A stretch of DNA of 64,000 nucleotides from Pseudomaricurvus hydrocarbonicus. GTDB taxonomy: Bacteria; Pseudomonadota; Gammaproteobacteria; Pseudomonadales; Cellvibrionaceae. Shown here piece after piece: positions 22,101 through 37,100 of the stretch; the stretch's first letter is position 1, and each line of letters opens with the position of its first letter. Where the stretch lies: the NCBI RefSeq assembly GCF_011602365.1, contig NZ_JAAONZ010000008.1, positions 124,001 through 188,000 of the forward strand, read 5' to 3'. The notes under the pieces were generated by a model, which saw only the letters and a list, made by a program, of their open reading frames with translations, was not told the DNA's origin and did not search any database. Made by a program: the position numbers and the translations under genes.

Positions 22101-25100
22101 CTTTAATTTTGGCGAACAGTATCTGGATCTGCTCAACCGGGATGCCGGTGACAACGATAATCCCGCCAGTTTCACCATTGCCGGTGATCACGAAGGGGTG
22201 GTGGGTGCGCCTAACGTAGGCAAGTTTGTCAAAGGGGATCAGTTCCATCTGGTGGGGTCTGGCAACGCCGATACCCTTTACACGGTTAAAGATGTCACCT
22301 TCGATGGCACCAACACCATTATCACCGTCGAAGATGACGTGCTCTACGGTATTCCCGCAGGTGAGGAGGTCTCGGGCGCGATCATCAAGACCGTCGATTT
22401 CGACCTCAATATCGGCCCTGTGGGGCTGAAAGCCGAGAATGCCGTTATCTCTCTCGGTGCGTCGGTGGGTTTCGGTTTTGATGGGACGCTGGACTACGAT
22501 CTACTCAAGTCCGACAGTTCCGGCTCTCTGATCAGCACACCGTCATTAGGCGGCGATGCGTACTACGAAGTGATTCTGCCGGTCTCTCTTTCCGGTGCAC
22601 TGGATGGTTTCAGCAACGAAGAGGGTTATATATCGGCCAGCAGCGCGTATCTGCCGGAAGATGCGTCGCTGGGGCAATTCTTCTCCAGCATTCCCAGCTC
22701 GTTGCAGTTCACCAATCTGGATCAGTTTTTCAAGTTCAATGGCCTGTCGCTGGACATGATCATTGGTGGCGTCGATATGCTGATCAAGGATGTAGTCGGT
22801 ACCGATCGCGATTTCTGGGGTGAAACCGATGCCGACGGCAATGTGCTGATCTACGGTGAACGCTGGGCGCAAGCCACGACCTTTACAGAGGGAGATTACT
22901 CGGCAGACCCGACTGAACCCAGCAGCCGTTACGAAGTGCAGGAAGACGGCAAGGGCATTACTCTCAGTCGCTGGATCGACAACAGCAATGCTGATCCCGA
23001 GACCAATGTCCTGTGGGGCAAAGAGAGCTATGTGAATGGTCAAAAAGTGCTGCTGACCTACACGCTGTCATCCTGGGCCGTGGAAGACACCTACAAAGCC
23101 AGTGACGTGCTGTTGACGGATCTGGGCGAGACACTGGTCGTCAATGGCGGCGGTAAAACCCTCACTCGCTACAACCTGCGGGAAGGCTCACTGTACGAAG
23201 ACATTCCGCTGGTGGGTAAAAGCATTGCCGATATTCTGGGCAACGGTGCGGTGAGTTTTGCGCAGGGTCTGAGTGAGGCGGTGTCGTTTGTGCGCGACGC
23301 GGCGAAAAATGTGCAGCAGCTCGACACCATGTTGAATGAGGAGCTGCACAAGTTATTGGATGGTTTCGGTTACGGTCCCGAGCTGAAGCCGGTCAACTTG
23401 TCCTATTCCAACTCGGCGCTGGATTTTGATCTGGACCTTGATTTTATCGTCCAGGATAACTTTGCTCTGAATCTCGACCTGGAAGACTTGAACTTGCAGC
23501 AGTGGTTGGGGTTTGATCCTGATGCGCTGCTCAATTTAAGCACCGATGCGCAGATTGAACTGACGGCTCAAGCGGGCCTGGATCTGGGTTTTGGTTTCGA
23601 CATGAGTGACATTCGCGAGCCGATTTTCTACGTGGATCAGGAAACTGGTATCAGTGCCTCGGTGTCCGGTGATGCCAGCGATATCGATTTTGAGCTGGGC
23701 TTTGATGTTGGCGGCAGTACCCTTGGGCTGTTGGCCAAGGACGGCAGCGCCAGCATTGACCTGGGCTTCTATGCGAATTTGGGCAACCCCATTGCCGATG
23801 TCGATGGTGATGGTTATCTGGAATTCAATGAGCTGAGTAACGCCTTCCAGGCCAAAGCCTATGGCTCTGCACTGGCGGATATTCCTCTGTATTTCCCTAT
23901 CGAGGCCCTGCCCTTGGGGGGGACAACCAAAGATCGTAATGCCGATGGCATTGCCGATAACGTGCTGCACGCGAAAGCTGCCTTTTCGGTCGATCAGACC
24001 GCAAAACTGCAGCATCAGCTGGATTACAGCCTGCCCAAGTTTGATCTCAACTTCGATGCGGCCGTGGCACTGCTGGGGTTGTTGAATGACCCCAATTCCA
24101 TGCTCTCCGGTTTGGAAGGCTTTTTCTCGGCGGTAAATGGCGTCGCCGATGGCATTGATGCGATTGAACTGCCCTTGATTGGGGGTGAGGCGTTTGACGA
24201 TCTGGCTGACAGTCTGCGCTCCATTCAGGCAGAAGTATTGGGTGAGAAGGTGGGCTCCGACTACACTGAAAGTGGCAGCCTGGGTGCCTGGCTGCAGGAG
24301 CAGGCGCAGAAAGATGAAAAAGTATTTGAGGTGCTGCTGGACAAGGTGCGCCAAGCTCTGTTCGATGGTCTCAGTCCGCTCAACGAGGGTTCCTATGCCG
24401 ACCTGTTTGGCTTTGTGGTGCCGATCAAGGATGCCGATGGTGCATTGCAGTACGACAGTGCGGGCAAACTGAAAACCAAATTCCCCGCCTCGGCCGATGA
24501 TATCGAACTGGTGCTCTCCCCCAATGGGCTGCTTACTTTCAATATTAAGTTTGGTGGTCTGCTGTTGGGCAGCTATGAGAAAGACCCGATTACCGGTGCA
24601 CGCACCGGTAATATCATTGAGGTGATGCAAGACCTCGACTTCGCCGGCACCATGCCCGGTGTCGGTCTGGAAGTAGACGCTCAACTGAAGGCCAAGATCG
24701 ACTACCTGATGGGCATTGGACTGGGGATCGGTAACGTTGCCCTACCGAATGCTGCCGCACCGGAAATGGGTATTTTCCTCGACACCAAAGGTGTGAATAC
24801 AAAAGGTGAAGAAATTGTCCTGGATATTCAGGCCGGTCTGGCTCAAGGCTCGGAGTTGAAAGGCACCCTGGGCTTCCTGCAGATGAACTTTGTCGACCTG
24901 GCCACCAATGGCAGTGGCCTGTTCGGTCATTTCGGCGTGGACCTGAAAGATGCCAATGGCGATGGTCGCCTGATGGTCACTCAAGGTGAAAAACTGGACG
25001 TGATTTTAAACGCGTCCGCGTCCGCGAATACCTATCTAGAGGCATCGGTATCGACCACAGCGGGCGAAGTGTTGCCGTCGGTCGCCACCAATATTCGTTA

Positions 25101-28100
25101 CGATCAAACCATTTCCGGTAGCTATTCACTTACTTCCGGCTCCAAGTTCTCCATTGGTGATCCCGAAGTTATCTTCGAAGATGTTACCCTGGATGTAGGC
25201 TCGGTGATGGATTCGTTCCTGTCCGATGCCCTGTCCGTGATTACAGATATCGTCACGCCGCTGAAGCCAGTGGTGGATTTGTTAACCTTTTCGATTGACA
25301 CCGGTGTCGCTCAATTCACATTGTTGGATTTGGCTCGCATTCGCCTGCCTAGTGATGTTGTGGACACGGCCAAGAAGGTACTGGCTGCACTCGATTCAAC
25401 CCTTGAGTTTATTGTTGCGCTGGAACAGTTTGAAAACGGCGGTGTGATTGAGTTCGGTACCTTCAATCTGACTTCCGGTACTGTGTCTGGTGGTGCGGTA
25501 GGTGCTGCCGATGTGGCAACGGCTAAAACCAACCCCGCTAACACGGTCAATGCCAGCACGGCATTGACGAATCTGCTGGGTGGCCCGGCCAATACCACCA
25601 GCAATCCGACCGGCACCGGTCCGGCGGGCGCCAGCCCGACGACACAAGGCAAAGCCTTCAGTATTCCGCTACTGGAAGATCCCATGTCGATGCTGGGCTT
25701 CCTCACCGGTCGCAATGTGGATTTGTTCTACTACAACCTGCCCGACCTGAACCTGAAGTTCCTGGCCGAACTGGCATTCCCGATTGTGGGACCTCTGGAA
25801 GGTTTCCTCTACGGTGAAATCGGGGCTATCACCAACTTTGACTTTGGTTTTGATACCCGCGGTTTCAACAACTGGAAAGACAGCGATTTCCTGGCGGAAG
25901 ACAGCTGGAAAATTTTCCAGGGCTTTTACCTGGATGATCACGGCTACGAAAACGTCTCGGACAGAACCGATCCCAAATACGATTACCCGGAAATGATTTT
26001 AACGGCTGAGGTTGGCGCCGGTGCCCGGGTGAATCTCGGCGCGGCCAAGTTTGGTGTGAAAGGTGGCCTGGATGCGACCATTAACTTTGACCTCAACGAT
26101 TATGAACGCGTCACCAGCAGTGGTTATTTTATCGGCGATGGTAAGTTTTACGGCGATGAGCTGCTCGGCCGTCTGGGGCATGGCCCCGAGTGTTTGTTCG
26201 ATGTATCCGGTGCTTTAAAGGTTTTCCTGGAGGCTTTTCTGACCATCGGTGTTGGGGATCTGGTGGTCTTTGACTGGAGCCAGCGACTGGTCAACGAAGT
26301 GATCGCTACCTTTGAGTGGACATGTGATCACACGCCTTCAGATACCATTGCGCATCTGGAACATACAGATAGTACCCCGACCCTGACGTTTGATGCCGGC
26401 GGCAATTACAAAGTCAGTCGTGTGACTAACCTCAATCGCGAACAATTACTGGAAATGACCGATACCGAGGTGCTGCAATACAGCACAGATGCCTCGGGCA
26501 AAGTCCTGGATGAATACAAGGATGGCCTGGCCAACCAGGGCAGTGTGGGTCTGTTGATTTCGGACTCCAACGGCCGCGACCTGACCAAACTGGATGACGA
26601 AGAAGACTTCATTATTGTCCAGGCCAAGGGCATGGTGGCGGTGTACCTGGCTAGCGAGATCGACAAGATTGATGTTCAGGGTACTGATGCTGTCGATGAC
26701 TTCCAGTTTATGGGGGTTGGCGATAAGACCCTGTATGTCGACACTGGACTGGGTGCAGACCGGATCATTGTGAGCGGCAAAAGCGGTCTGGTACTGTCCG
26801 GTGCCGTGGCCACCATTCGCGGTGGCAACGATGACGATACCATCCTGGTGCATGACGATGCCTATCAGCATATCGTCGTGGAAGGGAATGAGGGTAATGA
26901 CTCCATCTCCATCGTCAGTGAAGAAGGACGTCAGCCTCAATACCTGTCAGCGCATCTGTTGGGCGGTGCTGGCGATGACCGTATCGCTGGCGGCGCCGGC
27001 GGCGACCTGATCGAAGGTGGCGCCGGGCGCGATGGCTTGTACGGTATGGCCGGCAGCGATGAGATTTACGGTTACAGCAAAGACCCAGCGACCGCGGAAG
27101 TTTTCGCGGACCTGCCGGAAGAGTACTACGACGATGCTGGCGCCGGTGAGGACAGTGCCGGGCTGGATGCCAAAGAGGGCTTCTACGACAGTATTGTCGG
27201 TGGTATGGATAACGATACAATTTACGGCTCGGATTTTGCCGACTTGATCAGCGGTAATGAAGGCGACGATACCATCTACGCCGGTGCCGGTGATGACAGC
27301 ATCAAAGGCGATACCGGCTCCGATACGCTGTATGGTGAAGCGGGCAACGACCTGTTCCAGTGGTTGATTGGTGATGACCAGGACGGCGTCTGGGATGGGG
27401 GTACTGGTGAGGATCAGGCCAACGTCAATGGCTTCAACTACGAGCGTGAAGAAGCGGAAGAGGAAGGTGAAATCAGCTTCATGCGCATCGCCAATGCCAG
27501 CGAGGATGACATTGTCAATCTGGCTGTGAGTGACAGCGACAGCAGTATTGCGGATTTGAGCTGGGTTCGTGGCAGTGATGAATGGGGCTTCAGTCTGTTT
27601 GAGGTTGAAGGCCTGAATATAGATACCGCCGGTGGCGCGGATCTGGTGGACATTTACGATGTGGCGACCACGGCCTTGCGTACCATCAACACCAATGTCA
27701 GCCGCGATTATTTCTATGAAGACATCATCACCACCAGTGAGTGGCAGCGCAACATTGATACCAGCGTCTGGCAAAACCAGCCGGAAGTGAGCGAATGGCA
27801 ACAACTGGTTAATACCACCGTCTGGGAGCGGGATCTCACCGCTGAGGTGGAAAATACCTTTGTTCTGGTCAGCGTCAATGGCGAGCAGCTGCCTGCAGGT
27901 TCGCCGGTGTCGTCCATGGTGCGTGACGCCAGTGGGCTCAATATCGATGCGACCACGGGTAAACCGGCTGGCAGCGACGATGAAGTTTGGAGTGCCGATC
28001 TCAATACCATTACTTTCACCCAGGCTGAAATTGAACAGCGCACATCCACTTGGGAACGTGATGGGGAAACCAATACCTATGTGCTGGTTTCCGTCGATGG

Positions 28101-31100
28101 TCAACCGGTCGATGCCAGTGAGCCAGCCGTTACTATAGAGCGGGATGTCTCAACCCTGGTCATTAATGACGATGGCACGGTGGATGGAAGCCCGGGTGAG
28201 GTCTGGAGTGGCGACCGTGAGCAGATGATCCTGACAGAAGAACTCAGTTTGTTCACTCTGGTCAGTGTTGATGGTGAGGCGCCCGACGAGAAGCAGACCC
28301 AAGCGATTAATGTGTCCGCCTTCACGGTTGGCTCTGGCGGTGTCGTCAGTGGTCGTGCTGACGAAGTCTGGAGTGCGGACAAGCAGTCTTTCTCCGCTAC
28401 AGACGACAGTGTTTTCCAGTTGGTCAGTGTTAATGGCGAGCCCGTTAGCGGATCACCGACGAAAATTCACCGTGATCTTGATGCCATTGTGATTCAGCCG
28501 GATGGCACTGTACTGGATGCCGAAGGAGAAGTCTGGAGCGCTGACCGCAGTCAGTTAACCATTACCGAAGAGCATGACACCTTCACCCTGGTGGCCATCG
28601 ACGGTGAGCCAGTGACCGCGGAAGACGGTGTACAGACCATTACTCTGAACACGTCGGATGAAGGGGTACCTGAAGACACGGACACCGAGACCTGGATCGA
28701 TCGCAACACGGTTACCGTCACCAATAAACTGGGTGAAAACCTACGTGAACTGGACGATAACTTGCTGGACATCGTCAATGTCTATGGCCGCGAGGAAGAT
28801 GATCGCTATCAGCTGACGTCCCTGCGTTCGCCCTTGGTCTCACCCATTGATGACGGTCAGACAGAAACGACCCAACTGCTGCGTACCCAGCGTCTTGCTG
28901 CCGACGACAGTGTTGCTATGGAAATGTCGTTCGCCGGCCTGGAATTGAACTACGATCGTTTCACCCTGCAAGGGCTGGGAGGCAATGACGAAATTCTGGC
29001 TTCATCGATTGGCAGAGAACCGGGTGACGGTAACGCTGATCAAGTTGTGAAAGATCTTCGCCTGCTGGGTAATGACGGCGATGATGTCATTGAAGGTACC
29101 CTGTATGGCGAAATCATTGTTGGTGGCGCCGGCTCGGATCGCATTTCGGGTAATGCCGGGATAGACCAGTTTTACGAAGTGGCAATCGGCAGTGATGAAA
29201 ACCTTGAGGGTGATAAAGATACCCTGGTCGAATCGCGCGATGCAGATTTCGTGTTAACCAACACCTCCCTGCTGATTGATGATTCCAATTTGTCCAACCA
29301 GTATGGCCCTGAGCAGGAAACCTTTGCCGACATCTTTGAAGATGTCGAGTTGCGGGCGTTCGATTCCGCCAACCGCTTTGAGATCACCAACTGGTCTGAC
29401 AGCGGGGTGGTTGACGGCGGCAAAGGCGGCGATACCTACGTCATGGAACTGGCCGCCACCAGTCAGGGACAGCAATTCCTCAACATCAATGACACGGGTG
29501 CCAGTGGTATCGACACACTGACATTCAAAGGCAGCGAAGGTAATGACACCATTCAGCTGGATACCGTCTATGACGCCAGCCTGGACCCGGAGAAGAAGTT
29601 CAAAGAGGACCGCTGGCTGGAGTACGGCAACTACAACCCGGATCTCAAGCTGGGCGATGGTTTGATCATTGGTCACTTCGATTCGGAAAGCAGCTACGGC
29701 GCAACCGATACCGAGAACGAAGACGCACTGTTGGAGGTGAATGAATCCACCTTGCAGGTCGGCCAAAATTTCCAGGTGGTCAACTACGGCTCAGTCGAGC
29801 AGGTCGTGTTACTGGCCGGCGATGGTAACGACACCATCATTTCCGACAGTACCTCCGCCCAGATCGATGTGTTTGCCGGTGACGGTGACGATCAGATCTT
29901 TGTTGGTTCCGTGCTGGAAACCGAAGAGGTACTGGTGGATGGCCAGATCGTCACAGTGGTGACGGAAATCACCGATGGTGCCCTGTTCAACAACACCAAT
30001 TTCTTTGGCGGTGAAGGTGACGACTATTTCGAGGTCAACCACAATGTGGCCGAAATCAATCTGTTTGGCGATAACGGCGACGATACCTTCTTTGTGAAGG
30101 CACTGTTGACGCTGGATGAAGAAGGCGAAATCGCCGAGGTTGAATCCAGCACCGCCAATGTCAGTGCAGTACTGAACCCGAAAGAATCGAAAGACACAGA
30201 AGATACTCGCGAAGTGGACATAGACTCCCTGGTCTATGTGCAAAATGCCAATATTAATATCGATGGCGGCGCTGGCTTCGATGCCGTGTCCCTGGTCGGT
30301 ACCGTACTCAGCGATACCTTCTACGTTTATACAGAAATTGATGATAACGGCGATACACAGCAGCGCATTTACGGGGCTGGTGTCAAACTGCAGAAATTAC
30401 TCAATATTGAGCGGCTGCAGATCCTGTCGGGTGGTGGCGATGACACCATCTATCTGTACGGGGTGGACCTGGGTACGATCGGCGATATGGTTATCAAAAC
30501 CGGCACTGGCAGTGACAAGGTGTATGTGGGGGGCGATGAGCAAACCTTCAACCTGAGTTACCCCGCCAGTCGCAACCAGTACTATTCCTATGTGGAAGGC
30601 TTCTATGTCCGGCGTGACGCGAATGGCGACTATGTGGCCGTGAGCGAAGTGGATGGATTGCCATTTTACGGGGTAGAGAGCACTGATCGTATCGTACCGT
30701 TTGTGGTCGAAGAGCCTGCCAAAACTGTGGCGGTGACCATGAAAGCGTCTTACGATCTGTCCGCCTTTGTCTCTCCAGTGGTGATTGATGGCGGTGAGGG
30801 TGTGCACGACGAAATCATTGTCAACGACACCATGGCTGGAGGTGCCCTGCAGTTTGCCAACGCCACTCTGACCAAGAAAGAAGTGACCTTTAACTCGGAC
30901 GCCATTGCCCTCGACAGCCAGGGCACGGGTGATCTGGTCAGCTGGATACTGAGCAGTTCCTCGGTCCAGGCGCAGACAATGAAGGAGACTCTGGATGCGG
31001 AGGTTCACAGCTACCTGCGGTTTGTCGATCGTTATTATGACAATGAGCTGTTCACTGAATTGTCCGCCTTAACCGGTTCGGCCACCAAAACCCTGACCAT

Positions 31101-34100
31101 GGGCAATGGCATCAGTTATCACTCCATTCAGAAGAAACTCAATGCCGACGATTCCGTTTCCAGTGCCAGGGATCAACTGATTGAATTTGCCAGCCAGGTG
31201 GGACTGACCCTGCAATGGAAAGAGGTCCTGCACCCGGATCCGTCCCGCGCTGCCAACGGTGAATACCTGTATGAACTCTTGTCGGTGAAAGACAGTGGTG
31301 GGCGTGATATTCGCTTTGATGCGCAGCACAATGAAATTGCCTATATTGCCGCCGACAACTCCAAGCAGTTTGTCCGGGATCTGCTGGCTATTTCTTTTGA
31401 AACCGCAGCGGATATCGCCATCACCGTATCCGCCAATGCGGTTGAGCAGGTAAACCTGTTGCGTGAAGACGCGATGAGCGCTGTACACCGCGAAGGGCAG
31501 AACGGCCAGTTGCACTTTACAGGCATGGATAAGGCTACTTTAAAGCTCAGTGCGGCCGATGGACAGGAAGTTACCCTGGACAATGACAACTTTACCGGGC
31601 TGTTGAATGTCGAAGGCGGAGCTGCCGATGACGTGATTAATATCGAACGCATCGCGGCTGAAACTGTCGTTCATGCCGGTGCCGGCGATGACACCATCAA
31701 TGTCGGCAGCGCCCAACTGCTGGAGCAGATCGGTGCCTCCCTGTATCTGTTCGGTGAAGAAGGCAACGATCAGATCATTGTCGATGACTCGGCCAATGCC
31801 ACTGACCAGCAGCTCACCATCGATCAGAACTGGCTACAGCACACCACCAGCTTTGAACAGCTCAACAGCTTGTCCAATATCCTGTCGCTGACCGGGATTA
31901 CCGATGCAGAGAACGATGCGCTGAGTGAAAAGCTGGAAGTGAGCTCGGTGGGCGTAGGTCAGGCTGCCATGAACATGAATCTTGACAGCCTTAACAACGT
32001 CGCCGCGGAAATGGCCAACAGCCTGCTGGGACGTTTGCAAACGGTGGTGTCCGGTCTCGACGACACGCTGGAACAATCCATTGCAGATACTGAAGCGTTG
32101 TTGAAAGAGCGCGACAAAGAGCTGTTGGAAAACCAGATTAAGCTATACGTGCGTACCCATTTGTATGAAACCGGGGAAGGGCTCGATAATCCGATGTCGA
32201 TTGGTGACCGTATTCTTACCGAATTGAGTGAGCTGGGGCTTAAGTCGGAGCAGGATTACACTGAGTACGATGTGCTGCTCACCTATGAAAGCAAAAAGGT
32301 TCGTAAAGTTACCGGCTGGAGCAGTTTCTGGGGTGCCGTGTTTGATGTAGTGACTGTCTGGATCCCCAATTACGAAGTCATGGTGGATAATGCCACCAGT
32401 AATCAGGGGGACAAAATCTACAGCCTGGTTGACGGTATTACCCAGGTTCGTAACTTTTTTAACAACACCAGTACCTGGAGCAGCTGGTACAACAACAACA
32501 TCAATAATGTGGGCGAAGGGACCAACGATGGCCTGCAGTCATTCCTGGCTTTCTTTGGCATTACCCCCAGTGGCTCTGAGCTGCAACAGGTGGCCGATGG
32601 CATTGAAGACTTTATTGATGGCTCACTGTATGAGCTGGTGAGAGACTCCTTTGTCAACAAACGCCAGTACATCAACGGCGGCAAACTGACCGCGGAAGAT
32701 AAAATTGAGTTGTACCTGGTGAATGAGGCCAGCAGCTCCAAATACAACAATATCCTGGCTTTGGGTAAGTTGTATGATGAAGCCAAGGCGGATTATACCG
32801 GTGCGCGATCGGTGTTTGAGACTCTGCTCGAGGATCGTGGCATCGATGGAGATATGAGGAAAGAGCTCTATGAGAAATATCGCAATGATTCGCACATCCT
32901 GGGCTTTGATTTTAGTGCCACCAATCATACTGCCGACAAACTGATTGAGTCGGTCTCGGCCTTCTCTATTGATATGTCGGAGGCCGGTATCGATCCGGAG
33001 GCGCATCTGTCATCCGGTATCGAGAGCAAGTTGAATACCTTGAACGGTAGTTTCGCGGCTCACTATGAAAGCCTGATTGCTGGCACCCTGACGGAAGTCA
33101 GTGACGCCCTCAGCGATGGTGTCACCATCGCTGAGCTGAGTGGTGTCATTAATCGACTGGAGGGTTTGATTCAGGCTCTGGATCCGGAGCGAGCCTCGGC
33201 CGAGGACAACAGCCTGGGGGCCGAGGCCGCGTTTGTGAAATCGCCGGTCTATGCTGAGCTGGCTGCCGCCACGCAAAACGGTTTGTCGTCCCTGTTGGTC
33301 GAGTTGCAAGACCTGATGCAGGATATCAACAGCACCTCAACGGTGATGGGAAGCATCAGTACTGATCTGGATTCCTATCAGGACTTGAAAACCCAGTATC
33401 AGGACACGGCCTATCAACAGGCCCTGGAAACCTACAAATCCGCCAAGACCGTTACTGAGGATTTCACCCAGTACAGTGAGCGTTATCTGTCCGGTGGTGT
33501 CTCCGAGTCAACCCAGTCCACCATGACAGAGGTTAACCAGGTGACCCGCAGCGCTGATCGTTTTGGGGCCTTTGTCGATGCCATTGAAGGGGGCTTTGAC
33601 CTGGAGGCGTTCAGTGCCGACTTTGTCAGTGCACAAAATGAGTTAGCCACCTTTGTGGACAACAATCCTGAATACATCGACTCCCTGACGGTGGAGCAAC
33701 GTTTCACCGCCATGGTGAAATCGCTGCAGCAGGATGGCATCGATATCGCTACACCGCTGATCATCAATGTGATTCAGGAAGGGTTGTTCGAGGACGCCTA
33801 CAACAAGGCAGTGGCGGACTTCAATGCGCTCATACCTGCGTTAAAGGCAGAGTACACAAAAGCGGTTGGCTACTGGTGGTATACAGAGACTGTCCAGCTG
33901 GACTACACCAATGACTCGCGTTATGTGCAGGCATTAACTCTGAAAAATACCCTCAAGCAGAAATGGAACCAGGCGCAGGCTTATGTGAATGCGGCATCCA
34001 TAGATCAGGACCTGCTAAATCAGTTGAAGCAAACCTACAGCCAGGTGGCCAGCGATGCCGGTGCTGTGATTGCCGCCGCAAAAAGTGAGTACGATGAACT

Positions 34101-37100
34101 TTCCGCCGTGATTAATGCCAAGTTCTATGTGCTGAAAGCGCTGGGTGGTTTTACCGTCGAGGTGTTGGTTGACAGTCGTGGCGATCAGGCGGCGGCCAGC
34201 TTTGTCGAGGGTAATGGCATGACCACTAACCTCACCAGCTTCATGGAAACCTACGAGGTGCTCGACAGCGAAACACTTGACTCATCCACCAATGAGTTCT
34301 TGCCGGGAGCCTCATCACGTTCCGTGGTGGTGGCCAGAACCAACGTAACCTCAGAGCAGGTTACCTCTTTGAACTGGTCGAATGGTCTCAACATTCACGT
34401 CGGTTACGACGATTTGGAAAGCCTCACCGTCAACCTGGGCAGTGGCGCCGATCAAGTGGATGTGGCTGCGACCCTGGGTCAGGTTGATGCCAGTGTGATC
34501 ATTAATGCCGGTTCCGGTAACGATGACATTACAGCGGGTAATGAATTTGGGGATACCGCGGGTATCGTGGCTTCGCTGATTGTGGATGGCGATGCTGGTG
34601 ATAATCATCTGCTGATTGATGACTCCGGTAGCCTTGCTGCCGATATGGTGACCATTGATGCCGTGGATGTGGATGGCAAACGCTACGAGCGTGTCCGTGG
34701 TGTCACGACGGGAGATATCCTGTTTGCCGTGGCCGATGGGGCCAATAGCCTCGATCTGCAATTGGGCAGTGGCGACGACCAGGTCACCGTCAATGACCTG
34801 ATTGCCAATACCGATACGCGTATTTTTGCCGGCAACGGTGAGGATCACATGGTCGTGAATGGCTTTGGTCCTCACACCGCCGCGTCTCTGTTGTTGGATG
34901 GTCAAGTCGATGACGATGTGATTGATGCGGGCAATGCGGCGTTCGGTATTACCGCTGAAGGTGGCGCTGGCAATGATCAAATCCAGGGCTCAGCCTACGC
35001 CGATATTATTGCTGGGGGTGACGGTAACGACCAGGTTCTGGCCGGCGCCGGGGATGACTGGGTCGAGGGCGGTGACGGCTCCGACACCCTCCGTGGTGAA
35101 GCGGGCGACGACACCATTGTCGGCGACCAAGGCAATGACCTGATTCTGGGCAACGGCGGCAACGATAGCCTGCAGGGTGGTTTGGGTGACGATGTTATCT
35201 TTGGCGATGACGGCCAGGTGCTCGACGCTGCCAACAACTCCTTACTGGCCGCACAACTGTCGTTGATGGCGAAAATCGAAACCACCGAATCCGCCGATGC
35301 CGGTAATGATGTTATCGACGGCAATGACGGTGATGATCGCTTGTTAGCGGGCGCCGGTGATGACGTCATCAGTGAAGCCCTGGGCGATAACCTGATCGTC
35401 GCTGACCATGGTGTGATCTACTACGCGGGGAATTTGTTGACTCGTTTTGAGTCCACCGCGGACAGCGATGGTGGTGACGATCAGATTACCCTGGCCGGTG
35501 ACGGCATCAACAGCATCATCGCCGGTTATGGCAGCGATCAGTTGACGTTGATGGGTGAGGTTAACCTGATTGCCGATAATGGTTTTATCGAATTTGCCGA
35601 AGACGGTTCCGTGACACGGCTGCAGGGGAACAACCTGACGCCCGTTGTCGCGGGTATTGCCGATGATGTGATTACGCAAACGGGCGGTCGTAGCAGAATC
35701 ATTGCCGGTCTGGGCGATGATTCTGTCAGTGTCACGGACGCCGAAGCCTATGTGCTGGCTGATAGCGGTGAAATCAACGTCACTCTGCAGCAAGTGAGCC
35801 ATATGATGGCCAGCGGTTTCACCAGTGGTGGCAATGATAGCTTGCAACTGATGAACTCGCAGACTTATGTGGTGGCGGGCCTGGGTGCCGATAGCATCAG
35901 CGGCAGTGGCGGTTCCAGCTACCTGCTGGCGGATGCCGGTGAAATTCTGTGGCGCAGCAGCGGCACACTGCAACGAATCCGAACAACAGACTCGTCGCTC
36001 GGCGCCGACGATGACATTAACTTTGCCGATGGCAATCACACGATTCTGGCCGGCTACGGCAACGATGTGGTGACCACCGGCATTGGTGACGACGACATCA
36101 TTGGCGACAACGGCCAGATTGATTACGACAGCAGCGGCAACGTCAGTCTGATGCAGACCACCGACGTGGACGCATCGACCGCCGGCAACGACACCCTGGA
36201 TGCCGACGACGGCTTCAACCGTGTGCTCGCTGGTTTGGGTCAGGATGCGGTCAGCACCGGCAGCGGTGTCGATCATATCTTCGGCGACAGTGGTGAGCTG
36301 GTGTACGTCGACAACGTCCTGGTGCGAGCGACCTCCACGGTCACCGCCGCAGGGGGCGACGATCAGATCACTGACAGCGGTAACGATGGCGTGGTTTTGG
36401 CGGGTCAGGGGGCCGACACGGTCACCACCGGTGACGGCAACCACTGGATCCTGGGCGACAACGGCGAGCTGCTTTGGACGCTGGCGGGTGTGCCGGTACA
36501 GGTGCGCACCACGGCGCTGGATCAGGGCGGTGACGACACGATCCGCACCGGCCTGTTGGGCAACAACACGGTGCTGGCCGGCTACGGCAACGATGTGGTG
36601 ACCACCGGCATTGGTGACGACGACATCATTGGCGACAACGGCCAGATCGATTACGACAGCAACGGCAACGTCAGTCTGATGCAGGCCACCGACGTGGACG
36701 CATCGACCGCCGGCAACGACACCCTGGATGCCGACGACGGCTTCAACCGTGTGCTCGCCGGTCTGGGTCAGGATGCGGTTGCAACTGGCGATGGCATCGC
36801 TCATATCCTCGGGGATAACGGTGAGCTGTTGTATCTGGACTCGGTCCTGGTGCGTGCCTCCAGTACCATCCCGGGTGCCGGTGATAACGACCGCGTTAGT
36901 CTGGGGGATGGTAATGCGGTGGTCTTGCTGGGTGACGGAGATGACCAGCTGCAGGCCGGCTCTGGCGACAAGCAGGTGCTCGGTGATAATGGTGACATCC
37001 TGTGGACCACCGCAGGCGTGTTGCAGCAAATTCGCACGACTCAGCCTGAGTTGGGCGGCGACGATCAGATTGCTTTGGCCGACGGCAACAACACGGTGCT

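Noticed and set aside
23536-24684. A 382-codon minus-strand frame within the giant gene
   Set aside because: It is a shadow of the biased + strand codons: the translation shows no family features, and the + strand here encodes continuous repeat-protein sequence.
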